The translations under genes and the position numbers were made by a program. A DNA stretch of 64,000 nucleotides from Pseudomonas jinjuensis (GTDB lineage Bacteria; Pseudomonadota; Gammaproteobacteria; Pseudomonadales; Pseudomonadaceae), in contig NZ_FNIJ01000013.1 of the NCBI RefSeq assembly GCF_900103845.1, positions 1-64,000 on the forward strand, in the 5' to 3' direction. The stretch's first letter is position 1, and the number at the start of each line of letters is the position of its first letter. The notes beneath the pieces were generated by a model. It was not told the DNA's origin, searched no databases, and saw only the letters and a program-made list of their open reading frames with translations. Below are positions 1-11,320 of the stretch, piece by piece.

Positions 1-32
1 TGGTTGAGGCCTTCGCTTCAACCGAGGCGCGC

Positions 33-90
33 ATTCTACGCTAACCTCTCTTTCCGTCAAGCGTTATTTTCGAAATTTTCGTTTCTACTC
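33..90 (-). promoter_or_regulatory. rRNA-type promoter, proximal copy, with UP element
   Basis: On the minus strand there is a -35 TTGACG (plus-strand 55-60), a 16-bp spacer and a -10 TAGAAT (33-38) followed by GCGCGCC. The A/T-rich stretch at about 61-90 resembles an UP element. This copy is closest to the presumed 16S gene, which is not inside the window. Confidence 0.8.
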
Positions 91-141
91 AATCGCTTGC
101 GCTTCCGTGAAGGTCGAGACCTTCGCATCAGCGGGAGGCGC

Positions 142-169
142 ATTCTACAGCGATCAGTTTCGCTGTCAA
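142..169 (-). promoter_or_regulatory. rRNA-type promoter, middle copy
   Basis: On the minus strand there is a consensus -35 TTGACA (plus-strand 164-169), a 16-bp spacer and a -10 TAGAAT (142-147) followed by GCGCC. Spacer length and discriminator match the two neighbouring copies, so this is the second of three tandem promoters firing out of the left edge of the window. Confidence 0.82.
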
Positions 170-271
170 GCACCTCGATGATCGTCGCCAACCACCACTC
201 CAACCACCTCACCAAGCTTAAGTGCTTGATTTTCAAGAACTTCGTCGGCGTCGTCGACTGGAGTGGGGCGC

Positions 272-328
272 ATTATAGGGACCTGGAAATTCCCGTCAAC
301 GGCTTTTTTGAAAATACTTTCTAAAACT
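272..328 (-). promoter_or_regulatory. rRNA-type promoter, distal copy, with UP element
   Basis: Read on the minus strand this has a -35 TTGACG (plus-strand 294-299), a 16-bp spacer and a perfect -10 TATAAT (272-277), followed by a GCGCC discriminator typical of stringently controlled rRNA promoters. An A/T-rich tract upstream (about 303-328) looks like an UP element. It lies only about 40 bp past the stop codon of the MFS gene. The matching rRNA genes would lie left of the window. An rRNA operon next to this locus in PAO1 is recalled from memory. Confidence 0.85.
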
Positions 329-338
329 GCCTGAGCGG

Positions 339-1658
339 TCAGTTGGTGGCCATGCCCTGCACTACCGCGCGACGTTCACAGCGCAGCAGATAGACGCCGA
401 TCAGCAGGCCAACGACAGCCAGGGCCAGTACGTAATAGGCCGGACCAAGCGGGTCTTCCTTCATCAGCAGGGAAACCACCATGGGGGTCAGGCCGCCAAA
501 GATGGCGTAGGCCAGGTTGTAGGAGAAGGACAGGCCGCTGAAGCGCACCACCGGCGGGAAGGCGTTCACCATGACATAGGGCACCGCGCCGACGATACCG
601 ACGCTCAGGCCGGCCAGTGCGTAGAGCGGGAACAGCCAGTCCGGATGCGCCTTGAGACTGCTGTAGAAAGTCCAGGACATCACCGCCAGCAACAGACCGC
701 CGACGACGAAGGTGCGGCCGGAGCCGAAGCGGTCGATCAGCACTCCGGCGAGAATGCAGCCGCCCGTGAGGAAGACGATAGCCAGGCTGTTGGCCTTCAG
801 CGCGGTCGCCGCGTCGAAGCCATATACGCTCTGCAGCACTGCTGGAGTCATCAGGATGACCACGACGATCGCGGCGGAGAGCACCCAGGTCAGCAGCATG
901 GACAGCACGATGGCCGGACGATGCTCGCGCAGCACCACGCCCAGCGGCACCTCGTCGGCCAGCGCCTTGCGCAGCTGCAGCTCGGCGAACACCGGGGTCT
1001 CGTGCAGCCAGCGGCGCAGGTAGACGGAGAACAGGCCGAACACGCCACCCAGCAGGAAGGGAATCCGCCAGGCGTAGTCGTGGACTTCTTCCACGCTGTA
1101 GACGCTGTTGATCAGCGTCGCCACCAGCGAGCCGATGAGGATGCCGGCGGTGAGGCCGGACGTCAGGGTGCCGCAGGCGTAGCCCACGTGCCGATGCGGA
1201 ACGTGCTCGGCGACGAACACCCAGGCGCCGGGCACTTCACCGCCGATGGCGGCGCCCTGGATGATGCGCAGCACCAGCAGCGCCAGCGGTGCCCAGATGC
1301 CGATCTGCGCGTAGGTCGGCAGCAGGCCCATGATCAGGGTCGGCACCGCCATCAGGAAGATGCTCAGGGTGAACATCTTCTTGCGGCCGAGCAGGTCGCC
1401 GAAGTGCGCCATGACGATGCCGCCCAGCGGGCGCGCCAGGTAACCCGCGGCGAAGAGGCCGAAGGTCTGCAGCTGGCGCAGCCATTCCGGCATGTCGGCG
1501 GGGAAGAACAGCTTGCCCACCACCGTCGCGAAGAACACGAAGATGATGAAGTCGTAGAACTCGAGGGCACCGCCCAGGGCGGAGAGCGACAGGGTCTTGT
1601 AGTCGCTGCGGGTCAGCGGGCGCGATACGGGCGCAGCGGGTGCATTCGCGGAAGGCAT
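339..1658 (-). CDS. MFS transporter, metabolite:H+ symporter (MHS) family
   Basis: This encodes a 439-residue inner-membrane permease with about twelve hydrophobic segments. The early signature ALEFYDFIIF and the loop GDLLGRKKMF are typical of the MHS branch of the major facilitator superfamily (ProP, KgtP, ShiA relatives). The reading frame is open further upstream, but the start at 1658 (MPSANAPAAP) leaves a short cytoplasmic tail before helix 1, as expected for the family. The substrate cannot be read from sequence. Its place beside the bet genes matches PA5370 in PAO1 as I recall it. It ends about 40 bp before the rRNA-type promoters and only a weak hairpin separates them. Confidence 0.85.
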   Translation of the reverse strand: MPSANAPAAPVSRPLTRSDYKTLSLSALGGALEFYDFIIFVFFATVVGKLFFPADMPEWLRQLQTFGLFAAGYLARPLGGIVMAHFGDLLGRKKMFTLSIFLMAVPTLIMGLLPTYAQIGIWAPLALLVLRIIQGAAIGGEVPGAWVFVAEHVPHRHVGYACGTLTSGLTAGILIGSLVATLINSVYSVEEVHDYAWRIPFLLGGVFGLFSVYLRRWLHETPVFAELQLRKALADEVPLGVVLREHRPAIVLSMLLTWVLSAAIVVVILMTPAVLQSVYGFDAATALKANSLAIVFLTGGCILAGVLIDRFGSGRTFVVGGLLLAVMSWTFYSSLKAHPDWLFPLYALAGLSVGIVGAVPYVMVNAFPPVVRFSGLSFSYNLAYAIFGGLTPMVVSLLMKEDPLGPAYYVLALAVVGLLIGVYLLRCERRAVVQGMATN

Positions 1659-1800
1659 GGCGGGATTTCTCGACAGACTGTTCTTGTTGGGGACGGCCAC
1701 CCTCGATGGCCGCCGCTGCCGCACCATAGCAAATTGCACAATGCCGACACAGCTGGCCGCGCAGGGCAACGCTGCGGTCGTCGCGGGGAGCGCACCTCTA

Positions 1801-1806
1801 TATAAT
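1801..1806 (+). promoter_or_regulatory. possible -10 element for the thioesterase gene
   Basis: A perfect TATAAT lies 112 bp before the thioesterase start, but no good -35 is visible 16-18 bp upstream. It is reported only as a candidate. Confidence 0.3.
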
Positions 1807-1917
1807 GCCCATGCCGATCAGAAAGCTGTCCCAAGGCATTGCAGCGGCCGGCGTCTTGGGAGAGTTTTTCCTCAACTTCCTTTCCAAGATGTTTTCCAGG
1901 GCGAGAGGCCCTTGACC

Positions 1918-2322
1918 ATGATCGAGCTCGAACAAGAAGACCCCATCCCGCAGGGCGACCTGGCATTGCAGATCACCGCACTGCCCCGCGAGACCAATGG
2001 CTTCGGCGACATCTACGGCGGTTGGCTGGTTTCCCAGATGGACCTCGCCGGCACCGCCATGGCGAGCCGCATCGCCGGCGGCCGCGTGGCTACCGTGGCC
2101 GTCGACCGCATGGCCTTCCTGGTGCCGGTCGCGGTCGGCGCGCAGCTTTCCTTCTATACGCAGACGATGGAAATCGGCCGCAGCTCGATCCGCATGCTGG
2201 TCGAGGTGTGGAGCGACGATCCGCTGTCCAGCGAGTGGCGCAAGGTGACCGAGGCGCAGTTCGTGTTCGTGGCCATCGATGGCAGCGGGCGGACCCGGCC
2301 GGTGCCGCCGCGGCGGGGTTGA
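1918..2322 (+). CDS. acyl-CoA thioesterase, YciA-like hotdog fold
   Basis: This is a 134-residue cytoplasmic hotdog-fold thioesterase that would hydrolyse acyl-CoA esters to free acid and CoA. The family signature is the segment ETNGFGDIYGGWLVSQMDLAGTAMA, read in two parts around residues 24-48: the N/G-rich turn and the start of the central helix, which carries the catalytic Asp. VDRMAFLVPVAVG is a following core strand. The start at 1918 (MIELEQEDP) was chosen over upstream in-frame codons because it gives the usual family length. It is divergent from the MHS transporter and corresponds in position to PA5371. Confidence 0.87.
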   Translation: MIELEQEDPIPQGDLALQITALPRETNGFGDIYGGWLVSQMDLAGTAMASRIAGGRVATVAVDRMAFLVPVAVGAQLSFYTQTMEIGRSSIRMLVEVWSDDPLSSEWRKVTEAQFVFVAIDGSGRTRPVPPRRG

Positions 2323-2345
2323 GTTTCAGCCCGTATTAGAAAGCG

Positions 2346-2381
2346 CCCTCACTCCGGCCCTCTCCCAGAGGGAGAGGGGGC
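2346..2381. repeat. hairpin repeat, CCCTCTCCC type
   Basis: A perfect 9-bp inverted repeat (2358-2366 with 2370-2378, 3-base loop) lies between the convergent thioesterase and betA genes. The same motif recurs as a pair at 52928-53047. It is a dispersed repeat that may also act as a bidirectional terminator. Confidence 0.7.
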
Positions 2382-2469
2382 TGTATGGAGCGAGGGCTCG
2401 AGCACGGCGTTTTGCCGGTAGGAGTTCGCGAGCAAGAACTAGGCGTCCGTCCCCCTCGCTCCTACGCCA

Positions 2470-4272
<1,803 letters not shown>

Positions 4273-4277
4273 TCAGG

Positions 4278-5750
<1,473 letters not shown>

Positions 5751-5800
5751 GGTGATGTTGTCCTCTCTTATTGGCTTTGTTTACGCAAGGCTGCGCCGGG

Positions 5801-6394
5801 CTATCCCGTGCGCTTGGCCAGTTGTTGATCGAGGTAGTCGTAGGCGATTCCCAGCGCCTGCTCGGTGTCGAAGCCGTCCCCGGACAGCGCGCCGCGCAGC
5901 CATAGGCCGTCGATCAGCGCGGCCAGGCCGCGGGCGGCGGCGCGCGCCTCGGCGAGCGGCAGCTCCCGGCGGAACTGGCAGCACAGGTTGGAATACAGGC
6001 GGTGGTCGTTGATCCGCTGCAGGCGGCGCAGCTGCGGCTGGTGCATGCTGCTCGCCCAGAACGCCAGCCAGGTCTTCATCGCCGGGCCGTTCACCTGGCT
6101 CGAATCGAAGTTGCCTTCGATGATCGCCCGCAGGTGCGAGCGCGGATCGTCGTCGCGCATGGCCGCGCGGCGTTCGCCCACGGCCTTGCTCAGCGCCGCC
6201 ATCAGGTGGCGCATGGTCGCTTCCAGGAGACCGTTCTTGTCCTGGAAGTAGTGGCTGATGATGCCGTTGGAAACCCCCGCCAGACGGGCGATCAGGGCGA
6301 TGCTGGCGTCGCCCATGCCGACCTGGTCCACCGCCTCCAGAGTGGCGTGGATCAGTTGCGAGCGGCGTATGGGCTGCATACCGACCTTAGGCAT
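5801..6394 (-). CDS. betI: choline-responsive TetR repressor BetI
   Basis: BetI is the TetR-family repressor of choline oxidation, relieved by choline. The 197-residue protein has an N-terminal helix-turn-helix ([21 protein letters not shown], read near residues 29-49, ending in the recognition helix) and the opening [15 protein letters not shown] typical of BetI. A strong AGGAG ribosome-binding site lies just upstream. It is the first gene of betI-betB-betA, and its own promoter overlaps the palindromic operator at 6471-6484, so it should be autoregulated. Confidence 0.96.
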   Translation of the reverse strand: MPKVGMQPIRRSQLIHATLEAVDQVGMGDASIALIARLAGVSNGIISHYFQDKNGLLEATMRHLMAALSKAVGERRAAMRDDDPRSHLRAIIEGNFDSSQVNGPAMKTWLAFWASSMHQPQLRRLQRINDHRLYSNLCCQFRRELPLAEARAAARGLAALIDGLWLRGALSGDGFDTEQALGIAYDYLDQQLAKRTG

Positions 6395-6454
6395 TTCTCG
6401 TATCTCCTTTCGCGGGACGCGGGTGTACCCGACCGTCCGGCGTCATGTTGGGCC

Positions 6455-6483
6455 AGTCTATTTTGTTTTTATTGAACGTTCAA
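6455..6483 (-). promoter_or_regulatory. betI operon promoter
   Basis: On the minus strand a -35 TTGAAC (plus-strand 6478-6483) and a -10 TAGACT (6455-6460) are separated by exactly 17 bp. The -35 lies inside the BetI palindrome, so bound BetI would block RNA polymerase. Confidence 0.6.
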
Positions 6484-6484
6484 T
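6471..6484. promoter_or_regulatory. BetI operator
   Basis: ATTGAACGTTCAAT is a perfect 14-bp palindrome between divergent betI and betT. Its sequence agrees with the BetI box as I recall it from other gamma-proteobacteria. It overlaps the -35 of the betI promoter and lies upstream of betT, so it can serve both directions. Confidence 0.8.
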
Positions 6485-6664
6485 CAACCAAGATTAAGCT
6501 GCGCTTCCATGAACACTCCGAGCCTTGCGTGCAAGCGGCCCGGACCGTTCATCACCGCGCTCGCCAACCGCCAAGGATCGCAGAATCCGGGCGCAAGGTG
6601 CGCGGCGGCAATGCTTTGCGGCGTTCTTCGCCACACGCGTTCACTGCCACGGGGTGCCCCTGTA

Positions 6665-8257
6665 ATGACTGCTTCGCCAATAAAAACAAACGAGCAGGCC
6701 AGTCTGAATCCGATCGTGTTCTTCGGCTCGACCGCATTGATCCTGGTTCTGACCGCCGCACTCATCCTCTTCCCGGACAGCGCCGGCGCGCTGCTCAACC
6801 GCACCCAGGCGTGGCTGTCGCACAGCTTCGGCTGGTACTACATGCTGGCGATCGGGGCCTACCTGTTCTTCGTGGTGTGGATCGCCTTCTCGCGCTTCGG
6901 CACGCTCAGGCTCGGCGCCGACCACGACAGGCCGGACTTCAGCTACGGCGCCTGGGCCGGCATGCTGTTCTCCTCGGGGATCGGCATCTCGCTGCTCTAC
7001 TTCGCCGCCTCCGAGCCGCTCGACCACCTCTACAATCCGCCGGAAGGCGCCCCGGGCACCGCGCAGGCGGCCCGCCAGGCATTGCAGCTGACCTTCCTCC
7101 ACTGGGGCCTGCACGGCTGGGCGATCTACGCGCTGGTCGGCCTCGCCGTCGGCTACTTCGCCTACCGCCACCGCCAGCCGCTGGCGCTGCGCTCGGCGCT
7201 CTACCCGCTGCTCGGCGAGCGCTGGGTGAAGGGCGCGGTGGGCCATGCGGTGGACTGCTTCGGCATCTTCGTCACCCTGCTCGGGCTGGTCACCAACCTG
7301 GGGATCGGCGCGCTGCAGGTGTCGTCCGGGCTGGAATACCTGACCGGCATGGAGCATTCGAAGACCACCCTGCTGATCGTCCTGCTGGTGATGAGCCTGG
7401 TGGCGACCCTGGCTGCCGTTTCCGGCATCGAGAAGGGCATCCGCCGGCTGTCCAACCTGAACATCGTGCTGTTCAGCTCACTGCTGCTGTTCGTGCTGGT
7501 CTGCGGCTCGACCCTGGAGCTGCTCAACGGCTTCGTGCAGAACCTCGGCGACTACCTCAACGGCCTGATCCTGAAGACCTTCGACCTCTACGTGTACACC
7601 GGCGGCGGCGCCGGCAAGAACGAGGAATGGCTGGGCCTGTGGACCCTGTTCTACTGGGCGTGGTGGATCTCCTGGGCGCCCTTCGTCGGCATGTTCGTCG
7701 CCCGCATTTCCAAAGGGCGCACGGTGCGCGAACTGGTCTGCGGCGTGCTGCTGATCCCGCTGGGCTTCACCCTGGCCTGGCTGTCGGTGTTCGGCAACAG
7801 CGCGCTGGACCTGGTGATGAACCACAACGCCACCGACCTGGCCAAGGCCGCGCTGGAGCAGCCGTCGATGTCGATCTACCTGCTGCTGGAGCATTACCCG
7901 CTGGCCAAGGTGGTGATCGGCGTGTCGATCTTCGTCGGCTTCGTGCTGTTCCTCACCCCGGCGGATTCCGGCTCGGTGATGCTCGCCAACCTGTCGCGCC
8001 AGGGCGGCGACCTCGACGAGGACGCGCCGAACTGGCTGCGCATCCTCTGGTCGGTGATCGTCACCCTGGTGACCATCGGCCTGCTGTTCGCCGGCAACTT
8101 CACCGCCATGCAGACCGTGGTGGTGCTGGCGGGACTGCCGTTCTCGGCGGTGCTGATCCTGTTCATGTTCGGCCTGTACAAGGCGATGCGCGCGGATTAC
8201 GAGCAGCTGCACGGCAGCGCCCAGGCGGCGCCGGCGCGGCTGGCGGCGGAAGGCTGA
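6665..8257 (+). CDS. betT: choline/betaine transporter, BCCT family
   Basis: BetT is an inner-membrane secondary transporter of the betaine/carnitine/choline family that imports choline. The 530-residue protein has about twelve hydrophobic segments, the Gly-rich unwound helix SSGIGISLLYFAASEP, and the family signature FYWAWWISWAPFVGMFVARISKGRT, seen in two blocks around residues 320-345. The C-terminal tail is short, so it probably lacks the long osmosensory domain of some BetT proteins. The start MTASPIKTNE at 6665 was preferred to an upstream codon in a region that reads as leader. It is divergent from betI and shares the BetI operator region. Confidence 0.92.
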   Translation: MTASPIKTNEQASLNPIVFFGSTALILVLTAALILFPDSAGALLNRTQAWLSHSFGWYYMLAIGAYLFFVVWIAFSRFGTLRLGADHDRPDFSYGAWAGMLFSSGIGISLLYFAASEPLDHLYNPPEGAPGTAQAARQALQLTFLHWGLHGWAIYALVGLAVGYFAYRHRQPLALRSALYPLLGERWVKGAVGHAVDCFGIFVTLLGLVTNLGIGALQVSSGLEYLTGMEHSKTTLLIVLLVMSLVATLAAVSGIEKGIRRLSNLNIVLFSSLLLFVLVCGSTLELLNGFVQNLGDYLNGLILKTFDLYVYTGGGAGKNEEWLGLWTLFYWAWWISWAPFVGMFVARISKGRTVRELVCGVLLIPLGFTLAWLSVFGNSALDLVMNHNATDLAKAALEQPSMSIYLLLEHYPLAKVVIGVSIFVGFVLFLTPADSGSVMLANLSRQGGDLDEDAPNWLRILWSVIVTLVTIGLLFAGNFTAMQTVVVLAGLPFSAVLILFMFGLYKAMRADYEQLHGSAQAAPARLAAEG

Positions 8258-8292
8258 TCTCCCCGGTGGCGCCGGGTGGCGCCGCCTCTTTG

Positions 8293-8322
8293 GCCCGGCC
8301 GTTGCGCCGGGCTTTCTTTTTT
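8293..8322 (+). terminator. rho-independent terminator after betT
   Basis: GCCCGGC (8293-8299) pairs with GCCGGGC (8306-8312) across a short loop and is followed by a T-rich run. It lies 35 bp after the betT stop, where the converging ABC operon ends. Confidence 0.8.
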
Positions 8323-8350
8323 GTTGGGTTGTTTTTGTAGGGCGTCACCC

Positions 8351-9436
8351 TCAATCCAGCCGCTTGTGCACCCGCGTGACCGCGATCCCCATCATCAGCA
8401 CGCTGAACGCCCCCAGCGCCGCCAGTTCCGGCCACAGCTCCAGCAGCCCGGCGTTGCGCAGCATGATCCCCCGCGCCAGGCGCAGGAAGTGGGTGAGCGG
8501 CAGCAGCTCGGCGATCCACTGCGCCACCTTGGGCATGCCGGCGTAGGGGAACATGAAGCCGGACAGCAGCACCTGCGGCAGGAAGGTGAAGAAGGCCATC
8601 TGCATGGCCTGAAACTGGCTGTCGGCGAAGGTGGAAAGGAAGATGCCGAGGGTCAGGCTGGCGAAGATGAACACCAGCGAGGCGACGTACAGCTCCAGCA
8701 GCGAGCCGCGCACCGGCACCTCGAACAGCAGCAGGCCGACCAGCAGGATCACCGTCACCTGGATCAGGCCGATGCCGACGAAGGGCAGCACCTTGCCGAT
8801 GGTCAGCTCCCAGGGCGACACCGGCGTGGTGATGAGCATTTCCATGTTGCCGCGCTCGCGTTCGCGGACCAGGGCGATGGCGGTGAACAGCACCATGGTC
8901 ATGGTCAGGATCACCCCGACCAGCCCCGGCACGGTGTTCAGCGGCGCCAGGCGTTCCGGGTTGTACAGGTTGACCACCGACACGCTGCTGGGCTTTTCCC
9001 AGCCCGGCAGCGGATAGCCGGCGAGCTGGCGGGCGGCGGCCTGCACGGTCTGGTCGGAGCCATCCACCACCAGCTGCAGCGGCGGGCGGTCCGGGTCCTT
9101 GCGCTGCAGGCGCGATTCGAAGTCCGGCGGCACCACCAGCACGCTGCTGACCTTGCCCTCGCGGAGCATCTCGTTGACCTGCTGCGGCGTCGAGAGCCGG
9201 TAGCGCAGGTAGATGACCTGGCTGGAGGCGATCTCCGCCACCGCCTCGCGCGAGTTGGCGGTGTTGGCCTGGTCCAGCACGGCCGCGTCGAGGCCGCGCA
9301 CGTCGAGGTTGATGGCGTAGCCGAACAGCACCAGCTGCATGATCGGGATGCCGGCGATCATGGCGAAGGTCAGGCGGTCGCGACGCAGCTGGCGCAGTTC
9401 CTTGAGGACGATGGCGGCCATCCGGCGCAGGTTCAT
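8351..9436 (-). CDS. ABC-2 type efflux permease
   Basis: This is a 361-residue inner-membrane permease of the ABC-2 type. It has one N-terminal membrane segment (FAMIAGIPIMQLVLFGYAI), a large extracytoplasmic region, then about five C-terminal membrane segments starting near VPGLVGVILTMTMVLFTAI. The motif RERERGNMEMLITTPVSPWE is diagnostic of the YbhS/YbhR-like branch. The start at 9436 overlaps the stop of the ATPase gene by four bases, so translation is coupled. Together with the ATPase and the HlyD protein it would form an efflux pump of YbhFSR type. Only one permease gene is present, which implies a homodimer. The exported substrate is unknown. Confidence 0.88.
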   Translation of the reverse strand: MNLRRMAAIVLKELRQLRRDRLTFAMIAGIPIMQLVLFGYAINLDVRGLDAAVLDQANTANSREAVAEIASSQVIYLRYRLSTPQQVNEMLREGKVSSVLVVPPDFESRLQRKDPDRPPLQLVVDGSDQTVQAAARQLAGYPLPGWEKPSSVSVVNLYNPERLAPLNTVPGLVGVILTMTMVLFTAIALVRERERGNMEMLITTPVSPWELTIGKVLPFVGIGLIQVTVILLVGLLLFEVPVRGSLLELYVASLVFIFASLTLGIFLSTFADSQFQAMQMAFFTFLPQVLLSGFMFPYAGMPKVAQWIAELLPLTHFLRLARGIMLRNAGLLELWPELAALGAFSVLMMGIAVTRVHKRLD

Positions 9437-10368
9437 GCGTCCTCCTTCGCCCGCTGGGTGACGCTGACGAAGACGTCCTCCAGGTTCGGATCGGCGTTCT
9501 CCACCCGCGCCTCGATGCCCTGTCCGCGCAGCCGCCGCTGGATGTCCGCGGCGGCGTCCGGGTCGGCGCTGAGCACCCGCAGCGAAGCGCCGATCTGCGC
9601 CATGGCGATCACTTCCGGCTGGCCTTCCAGCGCCTTCTGCGCCAGCCGTGGCTGCTCGCATTCCACCAGCAGCGGGCGGCCCGGCAGTGCGTCCATCAGC
9701 TCGCGCGGGCTGCCGTCTGCCACCAGCCGGCCGGCGTCGAGGATGCCCAGCCGCGTGCAGCGCTCGGCCTCGTCCATGTAGTGGGTGGAAACCAGCAGGG
9801 TGGTGCCGGCGTCGGCCAGTTCGAACAGCGAGTCCCAGAATTCGCGGCGCGACTGCGGGTCCACGGCGCTGGTGGGTTCGTCGAGCAGCAGCAGGTCGGG
9901 CTTGTGCAGCACCGCGCCGGCCAGCGCCAGGCGCTGCTTCTGCCCGCCGCTCAGGGTGCCGGCCAGCTGGTCGCGGCGGTCCGTGAGCCAGTAGCGCTCC
10001 AGCAGCTCGCCGATGCGCTGGCGGGCGTCGCTGCGTTTCAGGCCCTGCACGCTGGCGAGGAAGTCCAGGTTCTCGCCGACCGTGAGGTCCTCGTAGAGCG
10101 AGAATTTCTGCGTCATGTAGCCGATGCGCCGCTTCAGCGCCTCGGCGTCCCTGGGGATCCGGTAGCCGAGCACCTCGATCTCGCCCTCGGTGGGCCGCAG
10201 CAGGCCGCAGAGCATGCGGATGGTGGTGGACTTGCCGCAGCCGTTGGGGCCGAGGAAGCCGAACACCTCGGCGCGGCCGACGTGCAGGTCGAGGTGGTCG
10301 ACCGCGGTGAGCTGGCCGAAACGCTTGGTCAGCCCGCGCGCCTGGATGACCAGATCATTGCCGTTCAT
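9433..10368 (-). CDS. ABC transporter ATP-binding protein
   Basis: This 311-residue cytoplasmic ATPase would power the adjacent ABC-2 permease. The Walker A motif GPNGCGKST is near residues 40-48, the signature LSGGQKQRLALA near 138-149, Walker B LLLLDEPT with the catalytic Glu just after, and the switch His in LLVSTHYMDEAE. The C-terminal extension after the nucleotide-binding domain is usual for the CcmA/YbhF-like group. It contains a single nucleotide-binding domain, unlike the double-domain E. coli YbhF. It overlaps the HlyD gene upstream by 14 bases. Confidence 0.92.
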   Translation of the reverse strand: MNGNDLVIQARGLTKRFGQLTAVDHLDLHVGRAEVFGFLGPNGCGKSTTIRMLCGLLRPTEGEIEVLGYRIPRDAEALKRRIGYMTQKFSLYEDLTVGENLDFLASVQGLKRSDARQRIGELLERYWLTDRRDQLAGTLSGGQKQRLALAGAVLHKPDLLLLDEPTSAVDPQSRREFWDSLFELADAGTTLLVSTHYMDEAERCTRLGILDAGRLVADGSPRELMDALPGRPLLVECEQPRLAQKALEGQPEVIAMAQIGASLRVLSADPDAAADIQRRLRGQGIEARVENADPNLEDVFVSVTQRAKEDA

Positions 10369-11320
10369 CGTCGATGCGCTCGGCGGTCAGCGGCAGCCCG
10401 GCGGGCAGCCGGCGCGCGGCGTCGCCCTGCAGCACCGCCTCGGCGCGATAGACCAGGCGGCTGGCGTCGTCGCCGGTGAGGGCGAAGTACGGGGTGAAGC
10501 TGGATTCGCTGCGGATATTGCGCAGGCGTGCCTCGAACGGCTGCTCGACGCCCTCGACATGGATGCGCAGGCGCGTGCCGACATCCACCCGGGCGCGGAT
10601 CGACGCCGGGATGAACAGCCGCGCATAGGGCTCGTCGCCCACCAGCAGGCTGACCACCTCGGCGCCTTCCGGCGGCTGGTCGCCGGGCCTGAACGGCAGC
10701 GCATCGACGCGGCCGTCGCGCGGGGCGCGCACGCTGAGGTGCTGGCGGGTGACCTGCAGATGGGCAAGGTTGGCCTCGGCGGCCTGGAGGACGGCGCGGG
10801 CCTGCTCGATCTGCTCCGGACGGGTGCCGTTGGTCAGCTCGCGCAGGCGCGCCTCGGCGTTGCGGCTCTCGTTGCGCGCCTGGTCGCGAGTGGCGCGGGC
10901 GCGGTCCAGTTCGGCGATGGCGACCAGGCCGCGGCGGTACATCTGCTCGATGCGCGGGAAGTTGCGCTCGGCCTCGGCCTGGGCCGCGCGGTTGCGCGCC
11001 AGGGTGGCGCGGGCGGCGTCGATATCCTCGCTGCGCGCGCCGTTGCTCAGTTCGTCGAGACGGGCGCGGGCCTGGGCCACTTCGCCGCGGGCCTGGGCGA
11101 CCTGGGCGTCCAGCCGGCGCGGGTCGAGTTCCAGCAGCAGCTGGCCGGCCTTCACCTGGTCGCCCTCGGCGACGTCCCAGCGCAGGATGGTTTCCGAGGC
11201 TTCGGCGGGGATGCCGACGCGGTCCCATTCCAGGGTGCCGAGCAGTTCCGGATCGCCATTGCCGCCGCAGCCGACCAGCGCCAGCAGCAGTCCGGCGAGC
11301 AGCCATCGGTCAGCGCGCAT
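10355..11320 (-). CDS. HlyD-family periplasmic adaptor lipoprotein
   Basis: This 321-residue membrane-fusion protein would connect the ABC pump to the outer membrane. The N-terminus MRADRWLLAGLLLALVGCGG is a lipoprotein signal with lipobox LVGC, predicting lipidation at Cys18. A biotinyl-lipoyl-like segment (GDQVKAGQLLLELDPRRLDAQV) precedes a long alpha-helical hairpin rich in Ala, Arg and Glu (about residues 75-200) and a C-terminal beta-barrel. It resembles the YbhG adaptor of the YbhGFSR pump. It overlaps both the upstream TetR gene and the downstream ATPase gene, so the four genes form one operon. Confidence 0.88.
   Translation of the reverse strand: MRADRWLLAGLLLALVGCGGNGDPELLGTLEWDRVGIPAEASETILRWDVAEGDQVKAGQLLLELDPRRLDAQVAQARGEVAQARARLDELSNGARSEDIDAARATLARNRAAQAEAERNFPRIEQMYRRGLVAIAELDRARATRDQARNESRNAEARLRELTNGTRPEQIEQARAVLQAAEANLAHLQVTRQHLSVRAPRDGRVDALPFRPGDQPPEGAEVVSLLVGDEPYARLFIPASIRARVDVGTRLRIHVEGVEQPFEARLRNIRSESSFTPYFALTGDDASRLVYRAEAVLQGDAARRLPAGLPLTAERIDDERQ

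Noticed and set aside
4..324. A 106-residue open frame on the plus strand at the left edge
   Set aside because: It lies across three well-formed minus-strand rRNA-type promoters and has no ribosome-binding site or protein-like composition.
1826..1885. An inverted repeat TCCCAAG/CTTGGGA followed by a T-rich stretch upstream of the thioesterase gene, possibly an attenuator
   Set aside because: The loop is long, the stem only 7 bp, and there is no leader peptide, so support is too weak.
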